Assembly (NCBI RefSeq): GCF_040110915.1
Contig: NZ_CP157793.1
Coordinates: 322,939-386,938 of the forward strand
DNA length: 64,000 nt
DNA from: Stappia sp.
GTDB lineage: Bacteria; Pseudomonadota; Alphaproteobacteria; Rhizobiales; Stappiaceae
Reading direction: 5' to 3'
Position numbers and translations under genes: made by a program. Below, in pieces: positions 35,623-44,300 of this stretch (positions are counted from its first letter, which is position 1; the number at the start of each line of letters is the position of its first letter). The notes beneath the pieces were generated by a model. The model was not told the DNA's origin and ran no database searches. It was given only the letters and a program-made list of their open reading frames with translations.

Positions 35623-37446
35623 ATGGCCAGCGAAGCCGCGCCTCCTTTCTTTGTCGAATCGATCCTGTTTCTCTCCGCGACCGTGGTCGCGGTGCCGCTC
35701 GCCAAGCGGATCGGCCTCGGCTCGGTCGTCGGCTATCTGGCGGCGGGGATCGCCATCGGCCCCTACGGCTTCGATTTCATCCAGTCGGCGGAAGGCATTC
35801 GCGGGGTCGCGGAACTTGGCGTCGTCCTGCTGCTGTTCGTCATCGGGCTGGAGCTGGAACCGGCCCGATTATGGCGCATGAAGGGTGACATCTTCGGGCT
35901 TGGAACCTCGCAGGTCGCCGCCTGCGGCGCGGCGCTCATCGCGCTTTTTCTCGCCATCGGCCAGCCGCTCAATGTGGCGCTGATCGCCGGGCTCGGCCTG
36001 GCGCTCTCCTCCACCGCCTTCGCGCTGCAGATCCTGCAGGAACGCGGGCAATTGTCGACCCCCTACGGCCAGCGGGCCTTCGGCATCCTGCTCCTGCAGG
36101 ACATGGCGATCGTGCCCTTCCTGGCGCTGATCCCGATCCTGTCGCCCAACCAGGGCGCGGCAAGCTGGATGGACATCCTGCAGGAGATCGGGATCACGAT
36201 CACCGCCGTCGGCGCGGTGATCGTGGCGGGCCGCTATTTCCTGACGCCGCTGTTCACGCTTCTGTCGGCGGTGCGCGCGCGCGAGGTCATGCTGGCGGCT
36301 GCGCTGCTGGTCGCGCTCGGCAGCGGCGGGATCATGCATGCGGCGGGCCTGTCGATGGCGCTCGGCGCCTTTCTCGCGGGCGTGATGCTGGCCGAATCGA
36401 GCTTCCGCCACACGCTCGAGGCGGACATCGAACCTTTTCGCTCGCTGCTGATGGGGCTGTTCTTCATCTCCGTCGGCATGTCGCTCGATCTCGGTCTGGT
36501 CGCCGACAACTGGCGCGTCGTGGCACTCGGCGTCATCGCCGTGATGGGGATCAAGGGCGTGCTCATCTGGGGGCTGTCGCGGCTGTTCGGCTCCTCCAAT
36601 TCCGATGCGCTGAAGATCGCGGTGACGCTGCCGCAGGGCGGGGAATTCGCCTTCGTGCTGTTCACGGCGGCGGCCGGGGCGGCGATCCTCTCGGTCGAAC
36701 TGCTGACGCAGCTGATTGCCGTGGTGGTGCTGTCGATGCTGATGACTCCGGTCGCCGGGCTCGCCCACGATCTGCTTGCCCGCCGCCTGCAGAGCCGCGG
36801 CGTCGAGCCGACCGCCATCGAGCGGATTTCCGACACGCGGCCCACCGTGCTGGTCATCGGCTTCGGGCGCTTCGGCATGATGGTGTCGCAGATGCTCACC
36901 TCCGAGGAGATCGAGATCACCGCGCTCGACAACCGCGCCGACCGCGTCGCCTATGCCCGCAAGCTCGGTTATCACGTCTATGTCGGCGACGCGACGCGGC
37001 CCGACGTGCTCAAGGCGGCGGGCGCCGACGAGGCGGTGCTGATCGCGCTGTGCATCGAGAACGACCGGGTGATGGGACAGGCCATCGACCTGATCCGCTC
37101 GCATTTTCCCAAGGCGAAGCTCTATTGCCGGGCCACGGACAGGGCGCATGCGCTCGACCTCACCCGGCGCGGCGTCGATTTCCAGATCCGCGAGACTTTT
37201 GAGTCCAGCGTGACCTTCGGCCGCGCGGCGCTGGAGGCGCTCGGCATCGCGCCCGACCGCATCGGCCAGATCGAGGACGACGTGCGCCGGCGCGACCAGG
37301 AGCGGCTGGACATGCAGTTGAAGGACGGGCCGCTCGCCGGGGCCGACCGGCTGCACCGCGTCACGCCGCGGGGCGTGGACGACGCGGAGGAGGTTTCCCC
37401 GCGCGAAGGCGCGCGCGACGAGACGTCCGATACGGCCAGGAGCTGA
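35623..37446 (+). CDS. Monovalent cation:proton antiporter-2 (KefB/KefC-like) with RCK domain
   Basis: 607 residues. The first 400 or so hold about 12 membrane segments of the CPA2 family (GSVVGYLAAGIAIGPYGF, GLALSSTAFALQILQERGQL, LLLQDMAIVPFLAL, and MALGAFLAGVMLAESSFRH). From about 405 there is a TrkA-N/RCK Rossmann domain (TVLVIGFGRFGMMVSQML and ALDNRADRVAYARKLGYHVYVGDATRPDVL). This is the layout of glutathione-gated K+ efflux systems KefB/KefC and related YbaL transporters; it exchanges K+ for H+ under electrophile stress. No KefG-type ancillary gene is adjacent. Confidence 0.93.
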   Translation: MASEAAPPFFVESILFLSATVVAVPLAKRIGLGSVVGYLAAGIAIGPYGFDFIQSAEGIRGVAELGVVLLLFVIGLELEPARLWRMKGDIFGLGTSQVAACGAALIALFLAIGQPLNVALIAGLGLALSSTAFALQILQERGQLSTPYGQRAFGILLLQDMAIVPFLALIPILSPNQGAASWMDILQEIGITITAVGAVIVAGRYFLTPLFTLLSAVRAREVMLAAALLVALGSGGIMHAAGLSMALGAFLAGVMLAESSFRHTLEADIEPFRSLLMGLFFISVGMSLDLGLVADNWRVVALGVIAVMGIKGVLIWGLSRLFGSSNSDALKIAVTLPQGGEFAFVLFTAAAGAAILSVELLTQLIAVVVLSMLMTPVAGLAHDLLARRLQSRGVEPTAIERISDTRPTVLVIGFGRFGMMVSQMLTSEEIEITALDNRADRVAYARKLGYHVYVGDATRPDVLKAAGADEAVLIALCIENDRVMGQAIDLIRSHFPKAKLYCRATDRAHALDLTRRGVDFQIRETFESSVTFGRAALEALGIAPDRIGQIEDDVRRRDQERLDMQLKDGPLAGADRLHRVTPRGVDDAEEVSPREGARDETSDTARS

Positions 37447-37563
37447 GCAACGCGGATCTGGCAAAAATCGTGGCGGACGGGTATTGAGGGCGTCCGTTGC
37501 AGATGCAGCCCGGCCGGCGGAGCACGCGCGGCGATGCGATCCCGGTGATGCGGTCAGGGCGGC

Positions 37564-37622
37564 GCGAAGATGCCGATGCGAAGACGCCCATGCGAAGACG
37601 CCGATGCGAAGATGGTGATGCG
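37564..37622 (+). repeat. Tandem 14-bp repeat before the DUF2093 gene
   Basis: Four copies of a GCGAAGATGCCGAT-like unit (37564-37577, 37578-37591, 37592-37605, 37606-37619) with one or two changes each. The fourth runs into the start codon at 37623. Because 14 is not a multiple of three, and it covers the ribosome-site region, copy number could alter expression. Confidence 0.85.
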
Positions 37623-37847
37623 ATGATGAACCGGTTCGATCCTCCGCGAGCGCCCAACGAGGCGCGCGTGCGTTATCTCGACGCCGACTACCAGATCCTG
37701 TCGCCCGGCACATTCGTGCGCTGCGCGGTGACCGGCCAGGCGATCCCGGTGGACGAGCTCAAGTACTGGAGCGTGGCGCGCCAGGAGGCCTATGTCGACG
37801 CCGCGGCGGCGATGGCGCGCTACGAGGAGTCTGGCCGCGAGGCCTGA
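37623..37847 (+). CDS. DUF2093 domain protein
   Basis: 74 residues. The chain EARVRYLDADYQILSPGTFVRCAVTGQAIPVDELKYWSVARQEAY is the DUF2093 pattern, a short protein confined to alphaproteobacteria and commonly adjacent to lpxK, as here. A single cysteine (CAVTG) is conserved. It lacks any signal or membrane segment. Its last 28 bp overlap the 3' end of lpxK on the opposite strand. The function is unknown. The start is one of two adjacent ATGs (37623 or 37626). Confidence 0.82.
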   Translation: MMNRFDPPRAPNEARVRYLDADYQILSPGTFVRCAVTGQAIPVDELKYWSVARQEAYVDAAAAMARYEESGREA

Positions 37848-38857
37848 GGCAGCGCGCCGGCCGGCAGCAGCGCGACGAGCGCGTCGGGATCGTCCATCCG
37901 CAAGGCGACGTCGAGCGTCTGCGCCCGCGCGTGGAGTTCCGCGAGGGCGCCAGAGGCGGCGCCCGCGAGGCGGACCCGATCCTTCGTGGTGGTGACGAGA
38001 CAGGCGTCGTGCCGCTCGGCCTCGGCGATGAGCATCCGCGCCTCCGCCTCCGCGTAGACGTGATGGTCGCCGAAGGCATGCCGGGCGACGATCTCGGCAC
38101 CGGTCGCGGCGAGCGTGTCGAAGACCTTGTCCGGCCGGCCGATCCCGGCGAAGACGACCGCCTTGCGTCCCGCGAAGCGCTGCGGGTCCACCGCGGCGAC
38201 GCGGGCCTGCAGAACCGGTCGGCCGAGACGGCGGGCCGCCTCCATGACCGGAGCGGCGGCCTCTCCCGTGCCGACGCGGATCACCGCGTCCGCATGGGGC
38301 AGTTGCGCGGCCAGCGGCGCGCGCAAGGGGCCGGCGGGCAGGCACAGCCCGTTGCCGATGCCGGTGGCGGCATCCACGAGCACCAGCGCGAGATCCTTGT
38401 AGAGGGTCGGATTCTGGAAACCGTCGTCCATCACGATCACGTCGCCGAGCGTTTCGGCGAGCCGCGCGCCGGCGCCCCGGTCGGCCGCCACGACGGTCGG
38501 CGCGCGCGCCGCCAGCAGCAGCGCCTCGTCGCCGACATCTTGCGCCGTGTGTGCGCCCGCATCGACCCGCACCGGTCCCGTGAGCCGGCCGCCGTAGCCG
38601 CGCAGCAGGAACACCGGGCGTGCGCCATGCGCAGCGAGCACCTCCGCCAGCATCAGCGCGAAAGGCGTCTTGCCGGTGCCGCCGGCGACGAGATTGCCGA
38701 CGCAGAGAACCGGCGTCTGCGCGCGGGATGCGGGCGCGCGGTCCATGCGTGACGCGGTGATGCGGCCGTAGATGTGACCGGCCGGCGCAAGCAGCCGGGC
38801 GAGCGGCGTGGGGGGCGACCGCCACCAGAAGCGCGGCGCATGGCGGCCGCGGGTCAC
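37820..38857 (-). CDS. lpxK: Tetraacyldisaccharide 4'-kinase
   Basis: 345 residues from the GTG at 38857, which has GGAGG seven bases upstream and overlaps the waaA stop (GTGA). The Walker A motif is VGNLVAGGTGKTPFAL (about 55-70), with the LLRGYGGRLTGPV and DVIVMDDGFQN motifs of LpxK. It phosphorylates the 4' position of the lipid A disaccharide at the inner membrane. It is the last gene of the minus-strand lipid A cluster, so the organism makes a conventional Kdo2-lipid A core. Confidence 0.95.
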   Translation of the reverse strand: MTRGRHAPRFWWRSPPTPLARLLAPAGHIYGRITASRMDRAPASRAQTPVLCVGNLVAGGTGKTPFALMLAEVLAAHGARPVFLLRGYGGRLTGPVRVDAGAHTAQDVGDEALLLAARAPTVVAADRGAGARLAETLGDVIVMDDGFQNPTLYKDLALVLVDAATGIGNGLCLPAGPLRAPLAAQLPHADAVIRVGTGEAAAPVMEAARRLGRPVLQARVAAVDPQRFAGRKAVVFAGIGRPDKVFDTLAATGAEIVARHAFGDHHVYAEAEARMLIAEAERHDACLVTTTKDRVRLAGAASGALAELHARAQTLDVALRMDDPDALVALLPAGALPQASRPDSS

Positions 38858-40197
38858 GGCGCATCCTCCGTGCATCCGGGGGCGTCGCTTGCCGGCGCGG
38901 GCGGCAGCAGGGGGGCCAAGGCCTCGAGCGTGGACGCGAGCGCGCCGGAGCCGCGCGCCGCGACCTTTCGCGCGGCGCGGGCCTGGGCCGCGCGGGCTTG
39001 CGGATCGCCGAGAAGATCGGCGAGCGCGTCCGCGAGCAGAGGTGCATCGGCCACGATCTCCACCCCGCCATCCGCGATCAGGGGGGCGTAGAGGTCTTCC
39101 AGGTTGAACACATGCGGCCCCGACAGGATCGCCGTGTCGAGCCGCGCGGCCTCGAGCGGGTTCTGCCCGCCCTCGGGCACCAGCGACTTGCCGATGAAGG
39201 CGACCGGCGCCAGGCGCAGGAAGAGCCCCATTTCGCCGATGGTGTCGGCGAGATAGATGCCTGTGTCTTCGGTCGGATCCTCCCCGCGCGAGCGCTGGGC
39301 AAGGGCGATCCCGCGCGCCCGCAGCATCCCGGCGATCCCGTCCCCGCGCTCGGGATGACGGGGTGCGAGGAGCGTGATGAGACCCGGCAGGCGGGCGGCG
39401 AGCGTCACGTGAACCTCTGCGACGATCTCCTCCTCGCCGTCGTGGGTGCTGGCGGCGAGCCACACGGGTCGCGCGCCGATGAGAGCCGACAGCCGTTCCA
39501 GTTCGTCGCGGTCGCAGTCCGGCGGCGGGGCGTCGAACTTGAGGTTGCCGGTCACATGGACGCGCGGCGCGCCGAGCGCGCGCATCCGGTCCGCATCCGC
39601 GTCCGTCTGCGCCAGACACAGCGTCATGCGCGAGAAGAGCTCCATGGCGAAGGGCCGCACCCGGGCCCAGCCCCGTGCGGAGCGGTCCGACAGGGTTGCG
39701 CTGACGATGGCGAGGGGAATGCGGCGCCGGTCGAGCTCCAGGATGGTCGTCGGCCAGATCTCCGATTCCACCGTCAGGGCCAGACCGGGCCGCCAATGGT
39801 CGAGAAACCGGCCGATGCCGGCCGGCGTGTCATAGGGCACGAACTGGTGGATCACCCCGGCGCGCGCCCGCTTGGCGGCGATGCGGGCGGAGGTGAGCGT
39901 GCCGGTCGTCAGCAACACCGTGACGCCCCGCGCAAGCAGGGGCGCAATGAGCGCGTCGGCGGCGTTCATCTCGCCGACGCTCGCCGCATGCAGCCAGACC
40001 AGCGGGCCCTCCGGGCGGGAGAGGGACGCGCGACCGAAGCGCTCGCCTCGCCGCGCCGGGTCTTCCTTGCCGCGTGCCACGCGCCGCCGGTAGAGGAGCG
40101 GGAGGGCCGGCGTCACGGCGCGTGCGAACAGACCGTAGGCGGTGCGCAGCAGCGCGCCGGCGATCCGCGAGGCGGAGCCGCGCCCGGTCACGGTCAC
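38854..40197 (-). CDS. waaA: 3-deoxy-D-manno-octulosonic acid (Kdo) transferase
   Basis: 447 residues from a GTG at 40197 that overlaps the stop of the preceding acyltransferase gene. The N-terminal VWLHAASVGEMNAADALI (about 63-80) carries the catalytic glutamate of the GT30 family; TLTVESEIWPTTILEL and VTGNLKFDAPPP are also family marks, and the C-terminal half has AFIGKSLVPEGGQNPLEAA for CMP-Kdo binding. It adds Kdo to lipid IVA. It is translationally coupled on both sides (to the DUF374 gene and lpxK). Confidence 0.96.
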   Translation of the reverse strand: MTVTGRGSASRIAGALLRTAYGLFARAVTPALPLLYRRRVARGKEDPARRGERFGRASLSRPEGPLVWLHAASVGEMNAADALIAPLLARGVTVLLTTGTLTSARIAAKRARAGVIHQFVPYDTPAGIGRFLDHWRPGLALTVESEIWPTTILELDRRRIPLAIVSATLSDRSARGWARVRPFAMELFSRMTLCLAQTDADADRMRALGAPRVHVTGNLKFDAPPPDCDRDELERLSALIGARPVWLAASTHDGEEEIVAEVHVTLAARLPGLITLLAPRHPERGDGIAGMLRARGIALAQRSRGEDPTEDTGIYLADTIGEMGLFLRLAPVAFIGKSLVPEGGQNPLEAARLDTAILSGPHVFNLEDLYAPLIADGGVEIVADAPLLADALADLLGDPQARAAQARAARKVAARGSGALASTLEALAPLLPPAPASDAPGCTEDAP

Positions 40198-40883
40198 GCC
40201 GTCCGCGCGGTGGCATAGGCCCGCGCCTCGACCTCGTGCAGCGCACGCTCCAGATCCAGGCGCACCGCCTCGAGCCCCTCGGCGTCGAGATCGGGGGCGA
40301 CGTGGATCATCGGGGCGGCGGCGAGCGCCATGCGGCCGAAGGGCAGGTTGATCGTCGCCCTGTCCCAGCTGTCGAGGTGGATCGCGCGGCTGGTCGCCAT
40401 GCACATCGGCAGGATCGGCCGGCCCGAGCGTTGCGCGAGCTGGACGATGCCCGCGCCGGCGACGCGCGAGACCTTCGGCACATCCGCGGTCATGGCGATG
40501 TTGTAACCCGCGCGCAGGGCCCGCATCGCCTCCAGGAAGCCGCGCGCGCCGCCGCGCTTGGCGATCTGATGTTGCTGATGCGCCCCGGAGGCGCGGATCA
40601 GGCCGAGGCCGAGTTTTTCGGCGGCGATCGCGTTGATCTCGCCGTCCGCCGAGCGCGAGACCATCACCTTGGCCTTGTGCTCGGGCAGGCGCGCGAAGGG
40701 CATGAGGAAATGCTGGCCGTGCCACATGGCGACGATGGCCGGCAGATCCGGCGCGATGACGTCGAACAGGTCCGGCGGATCGAGGACGAAGCGGTTCGTG
40801 CGGCGCACGAATTTCAGATAGCCGGCGAGGCCCGCGCCCACGACGCGTTGCAGCACGGGCGCGCGCCCGGCACGCTTCAGCAT
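40194..40883 (-). CDS. DUF374 / lysophospholipid acyltransferase-like protein
   Basis: 229 residues. DLPAIVAMWHGQHFLMPFA gives an H-G-Q motif, and the following VMVSRSADGEINAIAAEKLGLGLIRASG and MTADVPKVSRVAGAGIVQLAQRSGRPILPM resemble the DUF374 branch of the PlsC/LpxL superfamily. In related genomes it always precedes waaA in this cluster and is suspected of adding an unusual acyl chain to lipid A or an early core lipid; the exact reaction is not known. Its last bases form the start codon of waaA. Confidence 0.87.
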   Translation of the reverse strand: MLKRAGRAPVLQRVVGAGLAGYLKFVRRTNRFVLDPPDLFDVIAPDLPAIVAMWHGQHFLMPFARLPEHKAKVMVSRSADGEINAIAAEKLGLGLIRASGAHQQHQIAKRGGARGFLEAMRALRAGYNIAMTADVPKVSRVAGAGIVQLAQRSGRPILPMCMATSRAIHLDSWDRATINLPFGRMALAAAPMIHVAPDLDAEGLEAVRLDLERALHEVEARAYATARTA

Positions 40884-40961
40884 GGGAAAGCGCGCGCTTG
40901 TCGGCGCGCGGCGTCGGAACGTCTCATCTCGGTCGGTCGCCAGTCGGTCTTCAATCCGTCT

Positions 40962-41213
40962 TCAGTCCGTGCGGGCGGTGTCCGTCTCGGGATCGAGAAG
41001 ACGGTGCATGTGCACGATGAAGTAGCGCATGTGGGCATTGTCGACGGACTGCTGCGCCTTCTGCTTCCACACCCGGTAGGCGCTGGCATAATTCGGATAG
41101 ATGCCGACGAGATCGAGGGCGTCGAGATCGCGGAACGTCAGCCCGTCCACCGTCTCCAGCTCGCCGCCGAAGACCAGATGGAGGAGTTGCTTGTCCGGTT
41201 CGGTTTGGGTCAT
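40962..41213 (-). CDS. DUF4170 domain protein
   Basis: 83 residues. The chain LHLVFGGELETVDGLTFRDLDALDLVGIYPNYASAYRVWKQKAQQ with HMRYFIVHMHRLLDP is the DUF4170 pattern, a small soluble protein found in alphaproteobacteria just between the inositol-monophosphatase-like gene and the DUF374 gene of this cluster, as here. AYRVWKQKAQQSVDNAHMRY suggests a helical region that may bind RNA or protein; no activity is known. The ATG at 41213 lacks a strong ribosome site. The gene falls within the lipid A operon by orientation. Confidence 0.82.
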   Translation of the reverse strand: MTQTEPDKQLLHLVFGGELETVDGLTFRDLDALDLVGIYPNYASAYRVWKQKAQQSVDNAHMRYFIVHMHRLLDPETDTARTD

Positions 41214-41227
41214 GGGTCTCTCCGACT

Positions 41228-41336
41228 GCGCCGATGGCCCGGCGCTTTAAAAACTGCGCCGATGGCCCGGCGCTTCAGGTACCGCGCCGACGGCCCGGCG
41301 CTTTGCATGAGGACTTGGCCGACGGCCCGGCGCGCT
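41228..41336 (-). repeat. Four hairpin-forming repeats between cysQ-like and DUF4170 genes
   Basis: Copies begin at 41228, 41256, 41284 and about 41316 (spacing 28, 28 and about 32 bp). Each holds the self-complementary core GCGCCG(A)(T/C)GGCCCGGCGC, able to form a 6-bp GCGCCG/CGGCGC stem. The fourth overlaps the last codons of the phosphatase gene. Their place in an operon suggests mRNA stabilisation or processing. Confidence 0.8.
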
Positions 41337-42105
41337 ACATGAGCTCTTTCAGGATCGGTCTCAGCGGATCGACCAGCGCGGCGGGGCCGCCCACCAGGGC
41401 GGGGTGGCGCACGCTCGGCCGATTGTACAGGAGCGGCCGGCCGTCGAGGTCCTCAAGCCGCCCGCCCGCTTCGTGCACCAAAAGATCGGCCGCCGCAAGA
41501 TCCCAGTCGCAGGCGTTCTCCCGCACCACCGCGAGATCGATGCGCCCGGCGGCGAGAATGGCGAGACGCAGCGCCAGCGAGGGCACGTATCCCGCAGGCT
41601 GAAGCCCCGCGTCGCGCAGGCGCGGCTTGCCGGTGATCGCCTTGGGTCCGGCGACGCGCGCGCCCGACAGTCCGGGCCGGCGCGACACCGTCAGCGGCGC
41701 GCCGTTGCACCGCGCGCCATGGCCGGGGATCGCGAGATAGAGGTCGTCTTCCACAGGCTGATAGAGGGCGGCCGCGACGGGCCGTCCGCCGTCCACCACC
41801 GCGATCGCCACCGTCCATTCCGGCGAGCCGGACAGGAACCCGCGCGTGCCGTCGATCGGGTCGACGACAAAGCTGCGCCGCGACGCGAGCCGCGAGCGGT
41901 CGTCCGCCGTTTCCTCCGACAGCCAGCCGTAGTCGGGACGCGCGGCCCTGAGCACCTCGCCCAGATGGCGGTCGACGGCGATGTCGGCTTCCGAGACGGG
42001 CGACTCATTGTCCTTCGTCCAGCGCACCGGATCCTTGCGGAAGTAGTCGAGCGCAATGGCGCCACCGCTGCGCGCGGCCGCGGCGATCAGCTCCAGATCG
42101 GCCAT
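41335..42105 (-). CDS. Inositol-monophosphatase-family phosphatase (CysQ-like)
   Basis: 256 residues from the ATG at 42105; a TTG at 42132 overlapping the TldE stop is possible. The lithium-sensitive phosphatase motifs are present: WLSEETADD, the metal site VVDPIDGTRGFLSGSPEWTVAIAVV and the second site WDLAAADLLVHEAGGRL. The family removes the 3'-phosphate from PAP or the phosphate from inositol monophosphate; the motif spacing fits 3'(2'),5'-bisphosphate nucleotidase. The gene leads into the lipid A cluster and follows TldE by 13 bp. Confidence 0.9.
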   Translation of the reverse strand: MADLELIAAAARSGGAIALDYFRKDPVRWTKDNESPVSEADIAVDRHLGEVLRAARPDYGWLSEETADDRSRLASRRSFVVDPIDGTRGFLSGSPEWTVAIAVVDGGRPVAAALYQPVEDDLYLAIPGHGARCNGAPLTVSRRPGLSGARVAGPKAITGKPRLRDAGLQPAGYVPSLALRLAILAAGRIDLAVVRENACDWDLAAADLLVHEAGGRLEDLDGRPLLYNRPSVRHPALVGGPAALVDPLRPILKELM

Positions 42106-42118
42106 ATTGGCCCGCGCG

Positions 42119-43462
42119 TCACTGACCGGCAATGGTGAGGGTCCTCACGAGAAGGCTCGGCACGTGATGGGCGGAGCGCGTGTCGACGTCATTGCCGGCG
42201 ACGAGCGAGGCGAACATCGGCACCAGATTGCCGGCGAGCGTGATCTCGCTCACCGGATAGGCGATCTCGCCCCCTTCCACCCAGAAGCCCGAGGCGCCGC
42301 GCGAATAGTCGCCGGTCACCGCATTGACGCCGTGGCCGATCAGATCGGTCACCAGAAGTCCTGTCCCGATCTCGGCCAGCAGTTCCGCCTGGGTGGCGGT
42401 GCCCGGTGTCAGCGTGAGGTTCGTGGACGTCGGCGAGGGCCCCGCGCCGCCGCGGCCCGCGCGCCCGTTCGGCGTCAGGCCCAGTTCGCGCGCCGAGGCC
42501 GTGTCGAGCAGCCACTGGGTGAGCACGCCCTTGTCGATCAGCGTGAGCGGACGCGCCGGGCGGCCCTCGCCGTCGAAGGGGCGGCTGGCAAGGCCGCGCG
42601 GCCGGGTCGGATCGTCGATGAGCGACAGGGCTTCGGGAAACACCGCCGTGCCGAGCCGGTCCTTCAGAAAGCCGGTGCCGCGCGCGATGGCCGCGCCGTT
42701 GATCGCGCCGATGAGATGACCGACGAGCGAGCGTGCGACGCGCGGCTCGTAGACGACATCCGCCGTGCGGGTGGAGAGCTTGCGCGGGTTGACCCGCGCG
42801 ATGGCGCGCTCCCCGGCGCGCCGCCCGATCTCGGCCGCGTCCGCCAGATCCTCAAGGTGCGTGCGGCTGTCGAAGTCGTAATCGCGCTCCATGCCGGTGC
42901 CCTCGCCGGCGATCGCCGTCACCGAGACGCCATGGCGCGAGGCGACATAGCCGCCGCAAAAGCCGTTGCTGGTCGCAAGCACCATTCCGCCGACCCGCCA
43001 GGAGGCGCTGGCGCCGCCCGACTTGGTGACGCCGGGAACCGCGAGCGCCGCCTCTTCCGCCGCGCGGGCGCGCGTCGCGAGAGCGGCCGCGTCCACCTCG
43101 ACCGGGTCGAGCAGGTCGAGGTCCGCGAAGGCGGTCTCCAGCTCGTCCGGACCGGCAAGACCGGCGAAGCGGTCTTCCGGCGCGGTGCGCGCCATCGCCA
43201 CCGCGCGCTCGGCCAGCGCCGTCATCTCGCGGAAGCCGTTGGCCGACACGCTCGCGATGCGCCCGCCGCAAAAGACGCGCAGCGTCACGTCCTCGCCCTC
43301 GGAGCGGTCGGTTTCCTCGATGTGGCCGTCGCGCACATCGATGCCGAGCGACGTGCCGGTGGCGGCGACCACGTCGGCGGCGTCGGCACCGGCCGCGTGC
43401 GCGGCCTCCACGAGCCGCTGGGCCTTTGTGGTCAGGTCGGTGGGGTCGAACGGGTGTGTCAT
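42119..43462 (-). CDS. tldE: TldE/PmbA-family metalloprotease subunit
   Basis: 447 residues from the ATG at 43462 (AAGGAT six bases before). Motifs are typical of the non-zinc partner: SLGIDVRDGHIEETDRSEGEDVTLRVF, VGGMVLATSNGFCGGYVASRHG, and the late TLIDKGVLTQWLLDTASARELGL and NLTLTPGTATQAELLAEI. There is no HExxxH. TldE pairs with TldD, encoded about 7 kb away (50444-51868), to form a hetero-dimer that degrades or matures small peptides (as for microcin B17 and CcdA). The gene is first in the unit that leads into cysQ and the lipid A genes. Confidence 0.92.
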   Translation of the reverse strand: MTHPFDPTDLTTKAQRLVEAAHAAGADAADVVAATGTSLGIDVRDGHIEETDRSEGEDVTLRVFCGGRIASVSANGFREMTALAERAVAMARTAPEDRFAGLAGPDELETAFADLDLLDPVEVDAAALATRARAAEEAALAVPGVTKSGGASASWRVGGMVLATSNGFCGGYVASRHGVSVTAIAGEGTGMERDYDFDSRTHLEDLADAAEIGRRAGERAIARVNPRKLSTRTADVVYEPRVARSLVGHLIGAINGAAIARGTGFLKDRLGTAVFPEALSLIDDPTRPRGLASRPFDGEGRPARPLTLIDKGVLTQWLLDTASARELGLTPNGRAGRGGAGPSPTSTNLTLTPGTATQAELLAEIGTGLLVTDLIGHGVNAVTGDYSRGASGFWVEGGEIAYPVSEITLAGNLVPMFASLVAGNDVDTRSAHHVPSLLVRTLTIAGQ

Positions 43463-43687
43463 CAAAGATCCTTCGGGCAGGCGGGAGCGACCGTAGTGGG
43501 CGGCGCGCATCTCGGCAAGCAAGGCGCGCCGGACGTGGTGACGTTTTGTTTGCAACGTTCGCTCACCATTCTCTAACCCTCTTGGAAAACAGAGAAATTT
43601 AACCGTGCTTGTTAAGCGGATCGGCAGCCGCGCTTGCTACCTTGGGTGCATCAGAGGCCACAACCAATAGGCCCGGTGGAGAGCGAA

Positions 43688-44284
43688 TTGAGCCGTCAAA
43701 CAGCACAACAGGACGCCACACACACCGGATCGGGCCGCGCCATGCGGCTCGATCCGGCCCGGCTGCCGCACCGCTTCGCAACGAGCGGCGAGGCACCGGG
43801 GGCACGCGGCGAGCCGTCGAGGCTCGACGTCTATATCGATCGCCAGCACGTCATCGTCAAACGCCGGCTTGCCGGCCTGCCGCTCACCCTGGTTCAGCCG
43901 GTGGCGAGCTTTCTCGGCGTGTTCGCGGAAGTGACGCCGGGGCGCGATCCCGGCACTGTCAGCGCCCGGATCGGGCTGCGTCATCGCGACCCGGCCCTGT
44001 CCCTGACGCTTGCCCGCGACGCGCGGCTGGAAGACCTGGCCGACGACTGGTGCGCCTGGGGCGAGACGCTGGGTCTGCCACTGCTTCTCGTCGAACCCGA
44101 CGGGGCGCTGACGCGGATCGAGCGACCCGACAGCCCGGCATGCGCGCCGATGGGCCCGCAGCGCCGGCGCGTTGCCGCGCTGACCGCCCGCCGCCCGCGT
44201 TTCCTGGTGCGCCGCAAGCCGGGCCGCTGCGTGGCCGGTGCCCCGGTGCACCGCGGGGAGCGCGAGATCATCGCCCGCAGCTGA
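43688..44284 (+). CDS. DUF6101-type protein
   Basis: 198 residues from the TTG at 43688, which has GGAGAG four bases upstream; an ATG at 43742 is the alternative. The chain has [12 protein letters not shown], then [38 protein letters not shown], and a basic ending [16 protein letters not shown]. It is a short soluble protein in rhizobial genomes, and I recognise it as the DUF6101 group with moderate certainty. It is divergent from tldE, with a 225-bp region that includes TTAACC and TTAAGC half sites at 43598-43616. The function is unknown. Confidence 0.7.
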   Translation: MSRQTAQQDATHTGSGRAMRLDPARLPHRFATSGEAPGARGEPSRLDVYIDRQHVIVKRRLAGLPLTLVQPVASFLGVFAEVTPGRDPGTVSARIGLRHRDPALSLTLARDARLEDLADDWCAWGETLGLPLLLVEPDGALTRIERPDSPACAPMGPQRRRVAALTARRPRFLVRRKPGRCVAGAPVHRGEREIIARS

Positions 44285-44300
44285 GCGGGCGAGTCGCCTT

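Noticed and set aside
41228..41336. Short CRISPR array of four 20-bp repeats
   Set aside because: Gaps are only about 8-12 bp, repeats diverge and no cas genes are present.
43598..43616. CtrA box upstream of the DUF6101-type gene
   Set aside because: TTAACC and TTAAGC half sites are present, but the two TTAA are 9 bp apart rather than the 7 expected.
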